64,000 bases of DNA from Diphasiastrum complanatum (GCA_029204225.1 CM055094.1:72225884-72289883); one strand, 5' to 3'. Counted from the first letter of the stretch, positions 20,780 through 32,269 are shown. Numbers and translations: made by a program. The notes: generated by a model from the letters alone, not told the origin.

Positions 20780-22340
20780 GAGTTTTGTGGATTCAGTGGA
20801 GAACCACAAACATTCGAGGAAGTAATTGAATGTCCAGACAAGGACAATTGGATCCAAGCCATGAATGAGGAGATGGAATCCATGAAGAAGAATGAGGCAT
20901 GGACATTGCAGCCATTACCAGATAAGTGAAAGACTATACAATTCAAGTGGGTATACAAGTTGAAGTATGGAACGAATGAAAATATTTCAAAGTATAAAGC
21001 CAGACATGTAGTGAAAGGTTTTTCTCAAAGATATGGTATCGACTACGCTGAGACCTTCTCTCCAGTTGCAAAACATTCGTCCCTACACCTATTGTTTGCA
21101 TATGCAGCCACTTATGATCTCAGGATTCACATTGTGGACGAAAGAACAATGTTCTTACATGGTGAGTTAGATGAAGAAGTCTACATGGATCAACCTCCAG
21201 GCTACATTTCAAAGTCACTTCCTACTTATGCATGCAGAATGCACATGAATATCTACGGTCTGAAGCAATCAGTGCAACAATGGCATAAGAAGAGAGATCA
21301 AGCCCTGAAATCCATAGGATTCAAGCCACTAATAGTTGATTCCAATGTTTACGTAAGAATTACAGATGGGAAGATCATCATTGTAGTTATATATGTGGAC
21401 AACACCCTGATCCTCTACAAAAGTGAGAACTTATTGCTGAGGTGAAGTATGACATCTCAAAACATTTCAAGATTGCAGACCTAGGAGAAGCCATATGTTA
21501 TCTTGGCTTACAGATTGACAGAGACTATGACAAAGGAAAATTGTACTTTCAACAGTCTAAATATACCCAAAATATCTTAGAAAATTTCGGGATGATGAAT
21601 TGCAAAGGAGCAAATACTCCAATGCTTGCAAGAACAATCTTGACGAATGAAGATTGTTCAAAGACTAATGAAGAAAGATAATTGATGCAACATACGCCAT
21701 ACAGGAAGCTAATCGGATCACTAATGTATTTTGTAGATAACACACGCCCTGACATTGCTTATGTCGCGTTCAGGATAAGCCAATTGAGTACGAATCTAGG
21801 CTCAACTCATTTGAAGATCGCAAAACAAATCTTGCAATACCTTCGATTAATGAAGGATTTTGGATTGTGTTATTCTTGTGATGCAAGGTTCCAGATGCTT
21901 TCCTACAATAATGCAAGCTGGGCATCTCTCAAGGACTACTACAAAAGTGTCTCAGAAGGATGTACCATCGCACCAGGAGCAACAATTCTCTAGGTCAGGA
22001 AAAAGCAAACCATCATAGCTCAATCATCCTGCGAAACAGAATATGTAGCAGTAGCAAAGATGGCCAATGAAATCACTTGGCTCAAACAGTTCCTTGATAA
22101 ACTAGGTGAAACGAGGAATGAATCTCTGATTTTGAAGATGGACAATACATCCGCAATACACCTGACAAAGGATCTTGTGTTTCACTCAAGGACAAAACAA
22201 ATTACAATCAAGTACCACTTGAGAAGGGATCTGATCAAAAAAAATAATCCAGAAACTATCTTCATAAGAACGAAGGAGATGGTTGCTGACATTTTCACAA
22301 AGGTTTGTTCGAGAAACATAGGAGCAGTCTTGGAGTCATC
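20780..22340 (+). pseudogene. Copia reverse transcriptase and RNase H, interrupted
   Basis: Recognised blocks are KARHVVKGFSQRYGIDYAET, DEEVYMDQPPG and IYGLKQSVQQWHKK. The catalytic motif reads YVDN instead of YVDD. Then come LGLQIDRDYDKGKLYF, NTPMLARTILTNED, LIGSLMYFVDNTRPDIAY and an RNase H end with VADIFTKV. Stops lie at 20926, 21443, 21679 and 21991. The last is a TAG where family members have Trp, and it is shared with the minus-strand copy. Confidence 0.85.
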
Positions 22341-22375
22341 ACACAATGCTCGAAATCAAGATGATTAATAGATAA

Positions 22376-22717
22376 TGTTGTAGCTATTATGCACATATCA
22401 TTCTAAATTTTGTCTGATCTTGAATGAATTATTGTCTACTATTGTTCGTGTATCTCATTCACTTGTTTTATCAATTCCGCAAATTGGTTCAATTTGTTGA
22501 ATGCTGAATTAATTTATAACATAGGTCAGCATTGTCTATCTACATTCTGGAAGATTGTAGGAATGATATAGCAGGTAGTGACCAGCAATCATATCCGAAC
22601 TCCATCCGAATTGATTTCACTTTGCTTCGCGATTATTTCGCTTCAGCAATATCAGAGCTCGTTTATGTTTCATTTCGTTTCATTTCGTTACAGAGCCTGA
22701 TTGATATTTTCGCTTCA
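22376..22717 (+). repeat. Right LTR of the copia element
   Basis: Direct repeat of the left LTR. It ends TCGCTTCA and is followed by unrelated sequence beginning CTCTTTGC. Confidence 0.85.
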
Positions 22718-22860
22718 CTCTTTGCATAATATATAGTTTTTGAAAGTTGCTTAGTTAGTGGTACATTGTTTCCTTCTATCTATGTGATTTTGACGGTTGA
22801 TAGCTTGTGATATTTCCAGTAACAAATTGTAGGATTGATTTTCTACATGGTATCAGAGCC
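22718..22860 (+). repeat. Tail of another copia 5' LTR plus its PBS
   Basis: TGGTATCAGAGCC at 22848-22860 follows TTCTACA, the likely end of an LTR whose start is lost. No coding sequence follows; 22861-23019 is featureless. Confidence 0.55.
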
Positions 22861-23019
22861 TTGGTCAAGTATAATTGTATAGAAATCGGTGACAAATTCT
22901 GGGAGAATTCAAAAAGCTGAGAGGATTAAGGGTTTTTTTGAAGGATTTCAAATAAATGACGATCCAATCCATAAAAAGATCTTGGGTTACAGAAGAAGCT
23001 ACTCTACCAATCTCACCAA

Positions 23020-23583
23020 TGTAGAAAAATCAGCATCTACACACAGAATGAGATGCAAACTCTAACAGAACTTGATTAAACATGAATCAAAAGATAAAGT
23101 ACTGTTGCTGTCCATAAAAAACTAGCAAGCTACTGTATTTCACACGTGTGGATCCAAAAATAGCAAATATAGATCATTCTACACATAGAATTGCATGCAA
23201 TCACAAGTATAGTGCACCAATAGATAGTAGAACCCAAGAGAACCATGTGTAAGCATGAAATGAGATAATGAAGAGAGAAGATATGTCTCTACATGATTTA
23301 CATCTTTTTATAGTAGGTCCAAACCATATTTGGCCACTTGGCTTTCCCACCAAAATGTAAACCCTACTATTTCTGGGTCTAGACTCAAATTACCCAAGAT
23401 TCAAATTTGAATCCACTCAAACTCGACTTCTAACTTGCCCACACTTTCAAAAAGTGTTTATTCAAATAAAATTTAGACTAATGAACTTTGAAAAGTCAAA
23501 CTCTAAGTCTACAACAGAGTTGGCCTCAATTTGGCAAATATAAAAATGTAGCAAATATGATCAAACTAGTTGAATCTTTCACA
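23020..23583 (-). repeat. Copia 3' LTR
   Basis: The right edge CTTTCACA (minus: TGTGAAAG) is certain because a purine tract adjoins it. The left edge TGTAGAAAA at 23020 is the best TG candidate but has no partner LTR to confirm it. Confidence 0.6.
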
Positions 23584-23597
23584 CTCCCTCTTCAACT
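23584..23597 (-). other. Polypurine tract of the copia remnant
   Basis: The minus strand reads GTTGAAGAGGGAG directly before the LTR, nearly identical to the tract at 207-220. Confidence 0.75.
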
Positions 23598-23636
23598 AGT
23601 TTTAGCATAGACTTTGATAATATTCCAAGTGAAGTC

Positions 23637-24800
23637 CTATGCTTCATAAAGAAGTCCTTCCCCAATGCTTACACATTCCCTTGAGGACACATGTTGAAGC
23701 TCCACCTCTTTTCCAATGACTTGCTCCCTCACAAAATGATATTGCACCTCAATATGCTTGCTCCTAGCATGAAAGATAGGATTGGTTGCCAACATTTGGG
23801 CTGATTGATTTTCACAAAAGATGATTGGGCTCTCTGAAAAATCCAGCAAGTGAAGATCCTTGATCATCCTCTTGATCCATAGCATCTCCTTTGTGCAATG
23901 CGTAAGAGCTTTGTACTCAGCCTCACTAGATGACAATGAGATAGTGGCTTGTTTCTTCGACATCCATGATATAGCTCCATCATCTATGAAAATACAATGA
24001 GCACTAATAGAATTACCATACTTCTCATGACAAATGAAAGTATACTGAGAAGATCTAATGACTTCTATTCCCAAAATGTAATGCAAGTTACCAAGATCAT
24101 GCATCTCAAACTCCTTCTTAAGAGCACTCTTGGTATCCTCCATATCTTGATTGTCTCCACCACTCAAGATGATATCATCCACATAGATTAGCAAGATGGT
24201 AACATCATTTCCAGTAGACCTATAAAAAATTAGTGAATGATCATACTCACTCATAACAAAGCCTTGAGAGAGTAAAAAAGTGTTAAGCTTAGCATACCAA
24301 CTCCTTGGTGCTTGCTTAAGGCCATACAAACTCTTTTGTAGTAGACACACATGATTTGGCTTTGTTGATGAAATGTAGCTCTTGGGTTGCTCCATGTACA
24401 CTTCCTCCTCAAGATCACCATTCAAGAATGCATTTGTAATGTCCATTTGTCATAGATCCCATCCATAAAGTGTAGCAAGTGAGATGATGACTCGAATGCT
24501 TACCATCTTTGTCACGGGTTCAAAGGTCTCATCATAGTCAATCTGCATTATCGAGTTGAACCTAGTCTGCTTGAATTCGTGATTCGAGTCTTTCAGGTAC
24601 TCAATCTTGAACTCCCTCTGAATCTGGTAATTCTCGTTCATCATTTGCTTGCTTTACTTCTGTCATTGGTAACTCCTAATAATTTTTGAAAATTTCATAG
24701 CCGACTAAATCACTGTTTGCTATGTACTTTGACTCATCGAATTTGACATCTTGAACAACTTCTATTTTGCTAGTTTCGGGTATGTAGACTCGATAATATG
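23637..24800 (-). pseudogene. Copia integrase tail, RT and RNase H with in-frame internal deletion
   Basis: The open part 23637-24446 reads MDITNAFLNGDLEEEVYMEQ, SLYGLKQAPRSWYAKL, YVDDIILSGG (catalytic motif intact) and LGIEVIRSSQY. It then jumps to ISWMSKKQATISLSSSEAEY and ARSKHIEVQYHFVREQ. About 150 residues expected between them are missing, yet the frame continues. Upstream, 24450-24560 supplies DYDETFEPVTKMVSIRVI with a stop just before MDITN. Next, 24600-24800 supplies YRVYIPETSKIEVVQDVKF of the integrase tail. Confidence 0.85.
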
Positions 24801-24805
24801 ATGAA

Positions 24806-25044
24806 TTCACTTAGGGAGCTTGCAAGAAAAAATCCACCCCTCCCTAGATCTTCCGAAATTATCTTCAAGACTCACAATCCCATTACACCCCTCCCCTCCC
24901 CCCCTTATTTTATTTTTTTAGTAAAATTTAACAACATGGGTTAGTTTCTATTGGGCGAAAGTTTTTGTGGGAATTTTGAATTTGAAAATGAAATTTTGCA
25001 TTGGACAAAAAAACAAACACGCCATATATATGAATATATATATA
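24806..25044 (+). repeat. Left terminal inverted repeat
   Basis: Reverse-complement match to 27205-27409, interrupted by one insertion of about 35 bases. It ends in an (AT)n run. Confidence 0.85.
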
Positions 25045-25289
25045 TATATGTCTAAAAGCAAAGCAAAGAGAGAGAGAGATAGATTTTGATTGAGATTTTG
25101 ATCTAGTGGATATTCCAATTGCCATCATTTCAGCATCTCCTTGTGGTAGCGAAGGGAAAAATGGTTAGGCGGAAAGCACAGAAACATCAGAAATTGCTTG
25201 GATAGTACACCGTGCAACCTACGCCCACGGATGATGTGCCTGATCCCACACCTCCTTGCAATTATCTGATTCACCTCCTTTACATTCGC

Positions 25290-26480
25290 AATCATCCGAT
25301 TTGGCTGCCATTGCAATAGAAAAGATCTTTCAGGGTCTAGACCTTACCAGCTTGATGCGATCAATGCTGTTTGTCATACTTGGAAGCAATTCGTTTATTC
25401 TTATCACTTTCGTCGGCATTTATCTGTGACATGCCCATCTATCCAGCCTTGGTTTGTCTTTCTAGACTCTTATGCTTCTCAAGTTATCCCGCTTATGGTG
25501 GCTGGTCGTTTGCGAGTATACATAGCCGCTGGTGATCAAGTGTGTTACATCAAGGTTCCTAAGCGCATCGCATGAGAGATGGAGTAATATTATGGAACGT
25601 AGACCTTATGACTTGTGCTTATGGACTGCTATGTGTTCCATATAGGACTGAGATGATTGATGTCGACGTATACAATTTATTCACGGGGGAAAGCTTATGC
25701 TTGCAGAGGGCGCCAGAGGGATGGCCGACGAGGGTTTTACATAGCGTCAATCTTTGGATGATTGATAGAGACGCCTGCCACTATCGAGTTATTATTGCCA
25801 AGAGTGTCAAGCTGGACAGTTTAAGCCCATCGGGAGAGGCACACAGAGACCTTGAATTGAATTTCTATGACAAAAAGGAAGGCAGATGGTTCAAAGGATG
25901 TACAACTACGATGCCACCAGAAAATCGCCACCATATGCGCCGTAATGGATGCAGCGCAATCTCTAAAGATATTCTGTACATCTTGGTTCCGCTACAAATT
26001 AGAAACCATGAGGAGGTAAAATTTAAAATCTATGCATTCAGTCTACGATCGGTATTCCATAATTTGACGGTATAATCAACATCCCAAAGAATGTCGAAAG
26101 CCATATATATTTGGTTGCAATGAGAGACTGGTGCTAGTAGGAATAATTAAAGATAAATTGACGGTTTGAAAATTTGCGGATGATCCAGAGGATGGGTGGG
26201 CGTGGGTGCTGATCACACATATGCCATACCTGTTGTTTATAAAGCCTTATGCCATAAATAGTCTGGTTGTTTACCAAGTCTATGGGCAAGGAAACTCAAT
26301 TTACGTCCTGCACAACCAAGATCCAAGATTATTGATCCTACTTGAACTGCTTGAAATGACACCGTCCAATGGCCCCTAACATCGGCGACCCAAAATCCCA
26401 AATGGGTCAATCAAATATATACAAGCTTTTGCTTTGAACCCCGACTGGACTCCATTTTGTAGAAATCCTTTGATCTTGGT
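25290..26480 (+). pseudogene. F-box family gene, frameshifted
   Basis: A degenerate F-box begins near 25305 (AIEKIFQGLDLTSLMRS). After a frameshift it continues VCHTWKQFVYSYHFRRHLS and PWFVFLDSY. The longest open part, 25572-26075, reads like the beta-propeller half of kelch or UFO-type F-box proteins: VDVYNLFTGESLCLQRAPEG, HYRVIIAKSVKL and LNFYDKKEGRWFKG. A further frame to about 26480 has DDPEDGWAWVLITHMPYLL and QAFALNPDWTPF, as at the end of this family. No introns are seen. At least three frame breaks make it non-functional. An intact relative would recruit substrates to an SCF ubiquitin ligase. The family call is moderately sure; the exact orthologue is unknown. Confidence 0.6.
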
Positions 26481-27204
26481 AAGCCTGTAAATGTGGTATT
26501 TCATCATCATCTGCAAGTGGCAAATTTTAAACGAGGTTGAAATAAGACTTGTTGTTAGTGGATAGGGTATATTTCTAAATGCATGATATTAAATACATAT
26601 TGCATTGGTTTTTGCAATTCTATCACTTGCATATGGACATAGTCCTTTCGGAATTTGGCTTGGACTCGTGAGAGGCACATTCATTAGAGACTCTCTCGCC
26701 CTCAATAAATTTTGTTTCTTAAATGAGGATGGAGAATGTATGTTTTTAATAGAGAGGAAGGTGTATTTAATTGGATGATAGTGAATATTGCATTGGGTTT
26801 TCTTTGATGAGAGAGAGAGAGAGAAATAGCTCTTCCTACAAGAGGTCTGCAACACAGTAGAGTGTGGATCGTAAGAGGTATTGTCTGAAGGATATAAAGA
26901 TTTATATTCTCCCTCATCGTTGGGTCATGAACATTGGTGAAAGTGCTGATGCTTTCAATCTTTGAATAATTTATGGTTAAAAATCTGGAAAAAAAAAAAT
27001 TAAAGTTCAATAAATGAATTGATTTTGGTTTTCTTGAAACAAATTGAGAACAGACAACCAAATTCTGCTTCTATCCTCATTCAGTTACAATTATAACTTG
27101 TTACAGTCATCAAACTCAAATAGAAATAGACTACATGGCATGTGCCATCTATAAGAAGCATTCAAATTTGTATGTTGTTGTTTTCACATTTATAAGATGA
27201 AATG

Positions 27205-27409
27205 TTTATAGATATTTATATATATACATATATATGGGGTATCTGTTTTTTTTGTCCAATGCAAAATTTCATTTTCTTATTCAAAATTCCCACAAAAACT
27301 TGGCACAATAGAAACTAACCCTTGTTGTCAAATTTTACTAAAAAAATAAAATAGGTGGGGATATGGGATTGTGAGTGATGGAGTTTTTCTTGCAAGCTCC
27401 CTAAGTGAA
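27205..27409 (-). repeat. Right terminal inverted repeat
   Basis: Inverted copy of 24806-25044, ending CTTGCAAGCTCCCTAAGTGAA. Confidence 0.85.
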
Positions 27410-27787
27410 AAAAGTCAAACTTTGGGTGACTAGAACAAAATGGACACGAGCAAAATAAATTGAATGAGAGTGTAATCAAGTAGAGTTGATTGGCGGAGCT
27501 GTTGGATTTATCTCCTCTACTCTCCTAATTCCTATTTTAATCTGCCTCCATTCATGCTGCATTTTTACTCATGTTGTCGCACAATTTGTATTTTTACATA
27601 TAAAATAAGATAGGTGAAAAACACGACTGTCTGCATAAATACAAGTAAATTTCCACAGGCAAAAAAGGCGAAAAATGCAACACTGTGTTTTTACACGTGA
27701 TATGTGATAGGCGAAAAAGACGACACTACCTTACAAAATGCCGAAGGTGCCCTTACAGAAAAGCGAAGGCACCTTGTAAATCAAATC

Positions 27788-28132
27788 TTAAGGCATTTGT
27801 GAGAGTGTCACATTTTTTGCATCTTCACCAATGTTCATTTCAGCAAAGGCTGACATTGCGGCCTTTTCACGCTCATCCCATGCAGTTGTGCTAACAGATT
27901 TGACAACGACAGCAGCCACCCACGATCTCCTACAAACAGCACATTCACTTTGTACTTTCTTCATCTGCACACCTGTAAAATTGTGTATACATATATATTG
28001 AATACCATTTGCGTATGCAAGCAAAGAGAGAGAAACAAGCAACAAGCTTAATAGCATTAGAAAATTATTAGAGATAGACAAAGTAGATGCCCTCACGCAT
28101 TGATTCTTTTGTATTGTCAGTAATAGGTTCAT
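27788..28132 (-). CDS. Small unrecognised ORF with a signal-peptide-like start
   Basis: A frame of 114 codons starting at an ATG. Residues about 25-43 are strongly hydrophobic (FLMLLSLLLVSLSLLAYANG), followed by a short Cys-containing segment (ECAVCRRSWVAAVVV) and a polar tail (AWDEREKAAMSAFAEMN). It could be a small secreted protein or an exon. A TTTTACAG/GTG acceptor-like site occurs inside, at about 27977-27984. It lies between the inverted-repeat unit and a copia LTR, with no family match that I recognise. It could also be chance. Confidence 0.25.
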   Translation of the reverse strand: MNLLLTIQKNQCVRASTLSISNNFLMLLSLLLVSLSLLAYANGIQYICIHNFTGVQMKKVQSECAVCRRSWVAAVVVKSVSTTAWDEREKAAMSAFAEMNIGEDAKNVTLSQMP

Positions 28133-28156
28133 TCATTTTATAGATTGGATTAGCTT

Positions 28157-28739
28157 TGTAGAGCACGTGGTTTCGTCCACTATTGTCTTGTGCTCAACAA
28201 CATTATTGACATGTATATTTTGCTATACTTAATCTGATAATAGCACTGTCTTGTTCTGCGTTTAGATTTGTGTCAGTATTGCTATGTTTTCTACATTCTG
28301 TCTGACTCTCTTATTGCTCAATCTGGTAATCTATTCTTAGCAAATTATTATTAGTCTAGCTACTCGTGACTAATATTTAGTCTTGCCTTTCGCGACTAAT
28401 TCGCAACTGATTATCAGTCGAGCTCAATCTAGCTCTTCGCGAGTCATTCGCGACTATTAATTTGTCTAGCTATTCGCAACAAATTATCCTTCTAATGTTT
28501 TGCTGTTTAATGTTTGGCTACGTAATCAAATCGATCGTGATTTCTATCACTAATGTTCTGTTCATTTCTGATAGGCGTAGTCATACTCAGGGAAAGAGTA
28601 ATATAGCTCATTCCGCTGCGCACGAACACTTTCCGTTCGAGTTCATTTCTCATTCGAGTTTCGAGTTCGCTTCTTTTCGTGTTCATTTCTTTTTGAGCTA
28701 TTTTAGTTTCTCACACTCTCACACCCTCTTTCTCTAACA
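28157..28739 (+). repeat. Probable 5' LTR
   Basis: It ends TCTCTAACA just before the PBS; TGTAGAGC at 28157 is the likely start. The body is rich in short TCGCGA and TTCGAG motifs (for example CGCGACTAATTCGC, 28398-28411; TTCGAGTTC repeated, 28636-28672). No partner LTR is present, so the start is uncertain. Confidence 0.55.
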
Positions 28740-28751
28740 TGGTATCAGAGC
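28740..28751 (+). other. Primer-binding site (initiator Met-tRNA)
   Basis: TGGTATCAGAGC immediately after the LTR. Confidence 0.9.
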
Positions 28752-28893
28752 TATTTTCGTAGCCTGATAAGCTTCCACAGTATAAGACTCTACTAACCGA
28801 TAGAGTAATTGTCTTCTTGTTCTGTAATTCAGTACCAGATTTTCATACTTAAGTCAATGATAGTTTTTCCTATCACTTAGAGTAATCTTCCAC

Positions 28894-29690
28894 ATGGATT
28901 CTCAAGGGAAAGCCAGTCCTATCATGGACAAGCTTGATGGAGCCAATTACCATCTATGAAAATTTAAGATGAAAACTGTACTAATGGCTAAAGAATTGTA
29001 TGACGTTGTTACAGGTGCAGAAGGGAAACCCGAAGCAGACGACACAACAATCGCCAGTTGGAAGCTGAAGGATGGAAAGGCTTTCATGTTGATCATCCTC
29101 AACATTAGGGATACCTAGATCGGCCATGTATCCGAGGCCCAGACATCGAAAGAAGTCTGGGACATCTTGAGCACACTAAACGAAGTGCGAAATATAGCTT
29201 CCAAGCTACATCTCAGGAAGAAATTTTACTCCCTCGTGATGGCTAATGGTGATTCCCTGCAGAATCACATCAATCAATTCAAGAACCTACTAAGGCAAAT
29301 GGCCACTGTCAGATTTGTCATAGACGATCAAGACGCAGTGATGCAACTGCTTACAAGCTTGCCAAGCTCATATGACAGCTGGGTGATGATCATCATGACA
29401 CATCCAAAATTGACTCTTTCGAGAGTCATTACTATGTTGTTGCAGGAAGACACCCGGAGGAACGAAGCCTCAAGCTCCTCAGCTGCTTCTCACGCTTTAT
29501 ACACCAACAAGAGCATGAATAAGCAGAAGAAGAAGAAGAAAGGCCCAAAGCAATCACAACACAAAGAACAGTCAAATTCGCAGGCGAGAAGAAGGTGTTC
29601 TGCAGATACTGCAAGCGAAACAACCACGAAATCAAGACTTTCGGATACTGCAAGCAAAGAACAATAGCAAGGGACTGTCGAATCAAGTGA
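28894..29690 (+). pseudogene. Copia gag
   Basis: An ATG at 28894 opens MDSQGKASPIMDKLDGANY, a typical copia Gag start. A stop occurs where Trp is usual (YHL*KFKM) and another occurs at 29117. The main open part, 29167-29667, carries the UBN2-type capsid core (LRKKFYSLVMANGDSLQNHI, SLPSSYDSW). A +1 shift near 29590 leads to the zinc-knuckle remnant CRYCKRNNHEIKTFGYCK. Confidence 0.8.
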
Positions 29691-29769
29691 CAAATGCAAT
29701 AGAAGCTCCACAACATGTTCAAGAAGCGGATCATGATGCTTTCATGACCAGCCATCAAGGAGCATCCGG

Positions 29770-31430
29770 TGACAGTTCTTGGTTCCTGGATTGCGGTGTC
29801 ACTTAGCATATGACCAGCCTTATTAGCTGTTTCGAGTCCTATACACCTTATAATACCAGGAAATATGTTCACCTTGGCAACAATAGCTCACAAGCTATTA
29901 AAGGTGAAGGTACTATAAGATTAAGCTTTGCAAATGATCAATCTAAGCTACTCTCTAAAGTTCTGTATGTATCAAATTTATCTACGAATTTGCTCTCTGT
30001 AAGCAGGATCACAGATCTAGGACATAGACTAGAATTCGAATGTGATCAGTGCATAATAGTTGATAGGACAGGCAAGATCCTAGCACTCAAAAAGAGGCAT
30101 GAATACTTGTATAAATTAAATCATTGCTTTTCTGCCTCTAGTCAGGCGCTCAGTACTTCTATTCATGCAAATAAAAGTTTACTTTGGCATTATAGACTTG
30201 GTCACTTGAATCATGCTACTGTACAACAAATGTCTAGACAATCTATTGTTTTTTATCTCGACTATCCTTGTGATAAAGTCGAGTTACCTGTTTGTCAAGA
30301 CTGTCTAGTTGGTAAATAGACTAGGAAAACATTAAAATCAAGCCATCAGCATATTGCTAGAGGATTGTTAGACATTGTACATTTAGACATTTGTGGCCCG
30401 ATGAAAAATCCTTCGCTGAAGGATGCAAAGTATTTTATAACTTTTATTGATGAATTTTCTGGAAGGACTATGGTGTACTTTATAAAGAAGAAATCAGAAG
30501 CTTTCAACTACTTCAGAATCTTCAAGGAGCATGTAGAAAAGGAGACTGGAAGGACGATCAAGGTCCTAAGATCAGACAATGGTGGAGAATATATCTCTAC
30601 CGAGTTTAAGGTGCCAAAGCAATGGCATTGAGCAGCAGTTCATCACTCCTTATAGTCCTCGGTCTAATGGCTTACCCGAGAGGAAGAACCGTACCCTGGT
30701 TGAATCAGCCAAATGTATGCTAGCGCATGCATCGCTGCCCAAGAAATTCTGGGCCGAAGCTACCTCCACTACAACTTATGTCTAGAATAGATGTTCGACC
30801 AAGGCCCTCTCAGGCAAGACACCCCATGAGGTGTGGATAGGCTCTAAGCCTTCTGTGAAGAACCTAAAAGTGTTCGGATGTGTTGCCTACGCGCAGATCC
30901 CAAAAGACACGAGGAAGAAATTGGACTTCCAAGGTCTCAAGACCATCCTGATTGGATATACTTCATCTGATAATACATACAAGTTGTATGATCCTGATAC
31001 CCAGCAAATCTTGTATAGTTGGGATACAGTCTTTATCGAGGATCAGTTCGTCGACATCAAAGGCAAGGATATTGCTCCAGGAGAATCTTCATCACCTGCC
31101 ATTAACACAATTGTCCGAGTTTCTGGCTCAGGCGTGTCCATTGTCGACCCACTTTTTGACAACGAATCAGACGAAGACGTTGTTGCTACCCATCAACAAG
31201 TCCCAGGAGTGGTTCATGAGTCAAATCCTCCCAGAAGATCAAGTCGAGTGCGCACACAGCCCACAAGGTATGCTCCTGAGTCTGCATGTCTCTTGATACA
31301 GGAACCGACGATAGTCGAAGAGGCACTCAGCCAACCAGACTCTGATCTCTGGAGAGAAGCTATGGACAGAGAGTATTTCTCTCTGATCAAGAACCAAACG
31401 TGGTCACTAGTCGAAGCTCCTATTGGCTGA
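29770..31430 (+). pseudogene. Copia protease and integrase, interrupted
   Basis: The protease site reads FLDCGVT followed by a stop, where DSGAT is usual. Then come LYVSNLSTNLLSV and the integrase zinc-binding LLWHYRLGHLNHA...CQDCLVGK (HHCC kept). The core has VHLDICGPM and VLRSDNGGEY with both Asp kept, then a frameshift near 30615. After it, SNGLPERKNRTLVESAKCML keeps the third acidic residue. The tail LKVFGCVAYAQIPKDTRKKL and linker RRSSRVRTQPTRYAP lead to the start of RT (EAMDREYFSLIKNQTWSLVE). Several stops show that it is dead. Confidence 0.85.
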
Positions 31431-32199
31431 AATATCATTGATTGCAAATGGATCTTCAAGATCAAGACTGGTAGCACGAGGATTCACTCAGATCTCCAAT
31501 GTCGACTACAGCGAGACTTTCAGTTCAGTAGTCAAACATTTTTTGATCCAAGCACTTCTATCTTATGCTCCATCAATGGACATAGATCGGATGTTCCTGG
31601 TTCACTACTCTGCTCTACCTCGGTACTCAAAATAACCATTCATGTGGCCTAGTCGTGCAAAAAATTGGCTACTCTTAACAAGGGCCACTATTTGTTTTCA
31701 TATCTCGAGTGATCGATCGTTTGTTTCATCATGAAGGCCATCATTTGTTTTCATGTCCTAAGAGCCATCATCAGGTGCCAAATTGCTTGATCGCACTTGA
31801 TGGGCATTAAGTATGGACAAATCATGGATAGTGGATAGATAGTTACATGCTCCCATGTGACTCGATTGTTTTGGGTATAGAAGAGAGGGTGATAATGATG
31901 GGAAATGCTCAAGACAACAATCATACACTTATAACTGAGCCTTGGGTGACGGATGGATTCACCAGCTTGTGAGATCACAAAGCTATGTAGTCGATATAAA
32001 CCAATCTTATTTGCTTGTTTTGTGTATGTGTATGCACATGCATGCGCATGCACGTGCATGTGTGTGTGTGTGTTGGGGGGGGTGGGGGGGGGGGGGCTGT
32101 TGCTAGGGGAATAGACATAAATTTTATTAGTGACTTTTGTGACATGACTTTGTCATGTGTTCATTTATTACTCCATTGTGAAATAGTCTATTGTGGATG

Positions 32200-32201
<2 letters not shown>

Positions 32202-32269
<68 letters not shown>
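32202..32269 (+). repeat. (TC)n microsatellite
   Basis: About 33 uninterrupted CT units. Confidence 0.98.

Larger units (their letters stand above)
17788..22717 (+). mobile_element. Ty1/copia element with two LTRs, coding decayed
   Basis: LTRs of about 343 bp (17788-18130 and 22376-22717) share TGTTGTAGC starts and GCTTCA ends. A PBS follows the left LTR, and gag, protease, integrase, RT and RNase H follow in copia order. Many stops and shifts, an altered RT active site and no target duplication show that it is dead. The left LTR is preceded by about 40 bp that also precede the right LTR, so it may really be the 3' LTR of a lost neighbouring copy. Confidence 0.85.
23020..24805 (-). mobile_element. 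Ty1/copia remnant: 3' LTR, RNase H and RT with internal deletions
   Basis: In minus orientation the order is integrase tail, RT, RNase H, purine tract and 3' LTR. The 5' part is absent, and the upstream edge abuts the inverted-repeat unit at 24806. Two internal deletions are seen: one between linker and RT near 24560, and one removing the RT-RNase H connection near 24010. Confidence 0.8.
24806..27409. mobile_element. Inverted-repeat-bounded unit carrying an F-box pseudogene (Pack-MULE-like)
   Basis: The sequence starting TTCACTTAGGGAGCTTGCAAG at 24806 recurs in reverse complement ending at 27409. Similarity continues inward for about 200 bases (shared TTTTTTTAGTAAAATTT, GGGTTAGTTTCTATTG, TTTTTGTGGGAATTTTGAAT, AAATGAAATTTTGCATTGGA), then an AT-rich tract on both sides. 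The left copy has about 35 extra bases near 24840. Long inverted ends around non-transposase DNA are typical of Mutator-like elements that picked up a gene. No transposase and no clear 9-bp target duplication were found, so the class is inference. Confidence 0.65.
28157..31640 (+). mobile_element. Ty1/copia 5' half: LTR, gag, protease, integrase, start of RT
   Basis: A probable 5' LTR, a PBS and coding up to the beginning of reverse transcriptase are present. The element stops at about 31600, after VDYSETFSSVVKHFLIQALL, without RNase H or 3' LTR. Confidence 0.8.

Noticed and set aside
29432-29872. Minus-strand ORF over copia gag
   Set aside because: Antisense of the gag and knuckle region.
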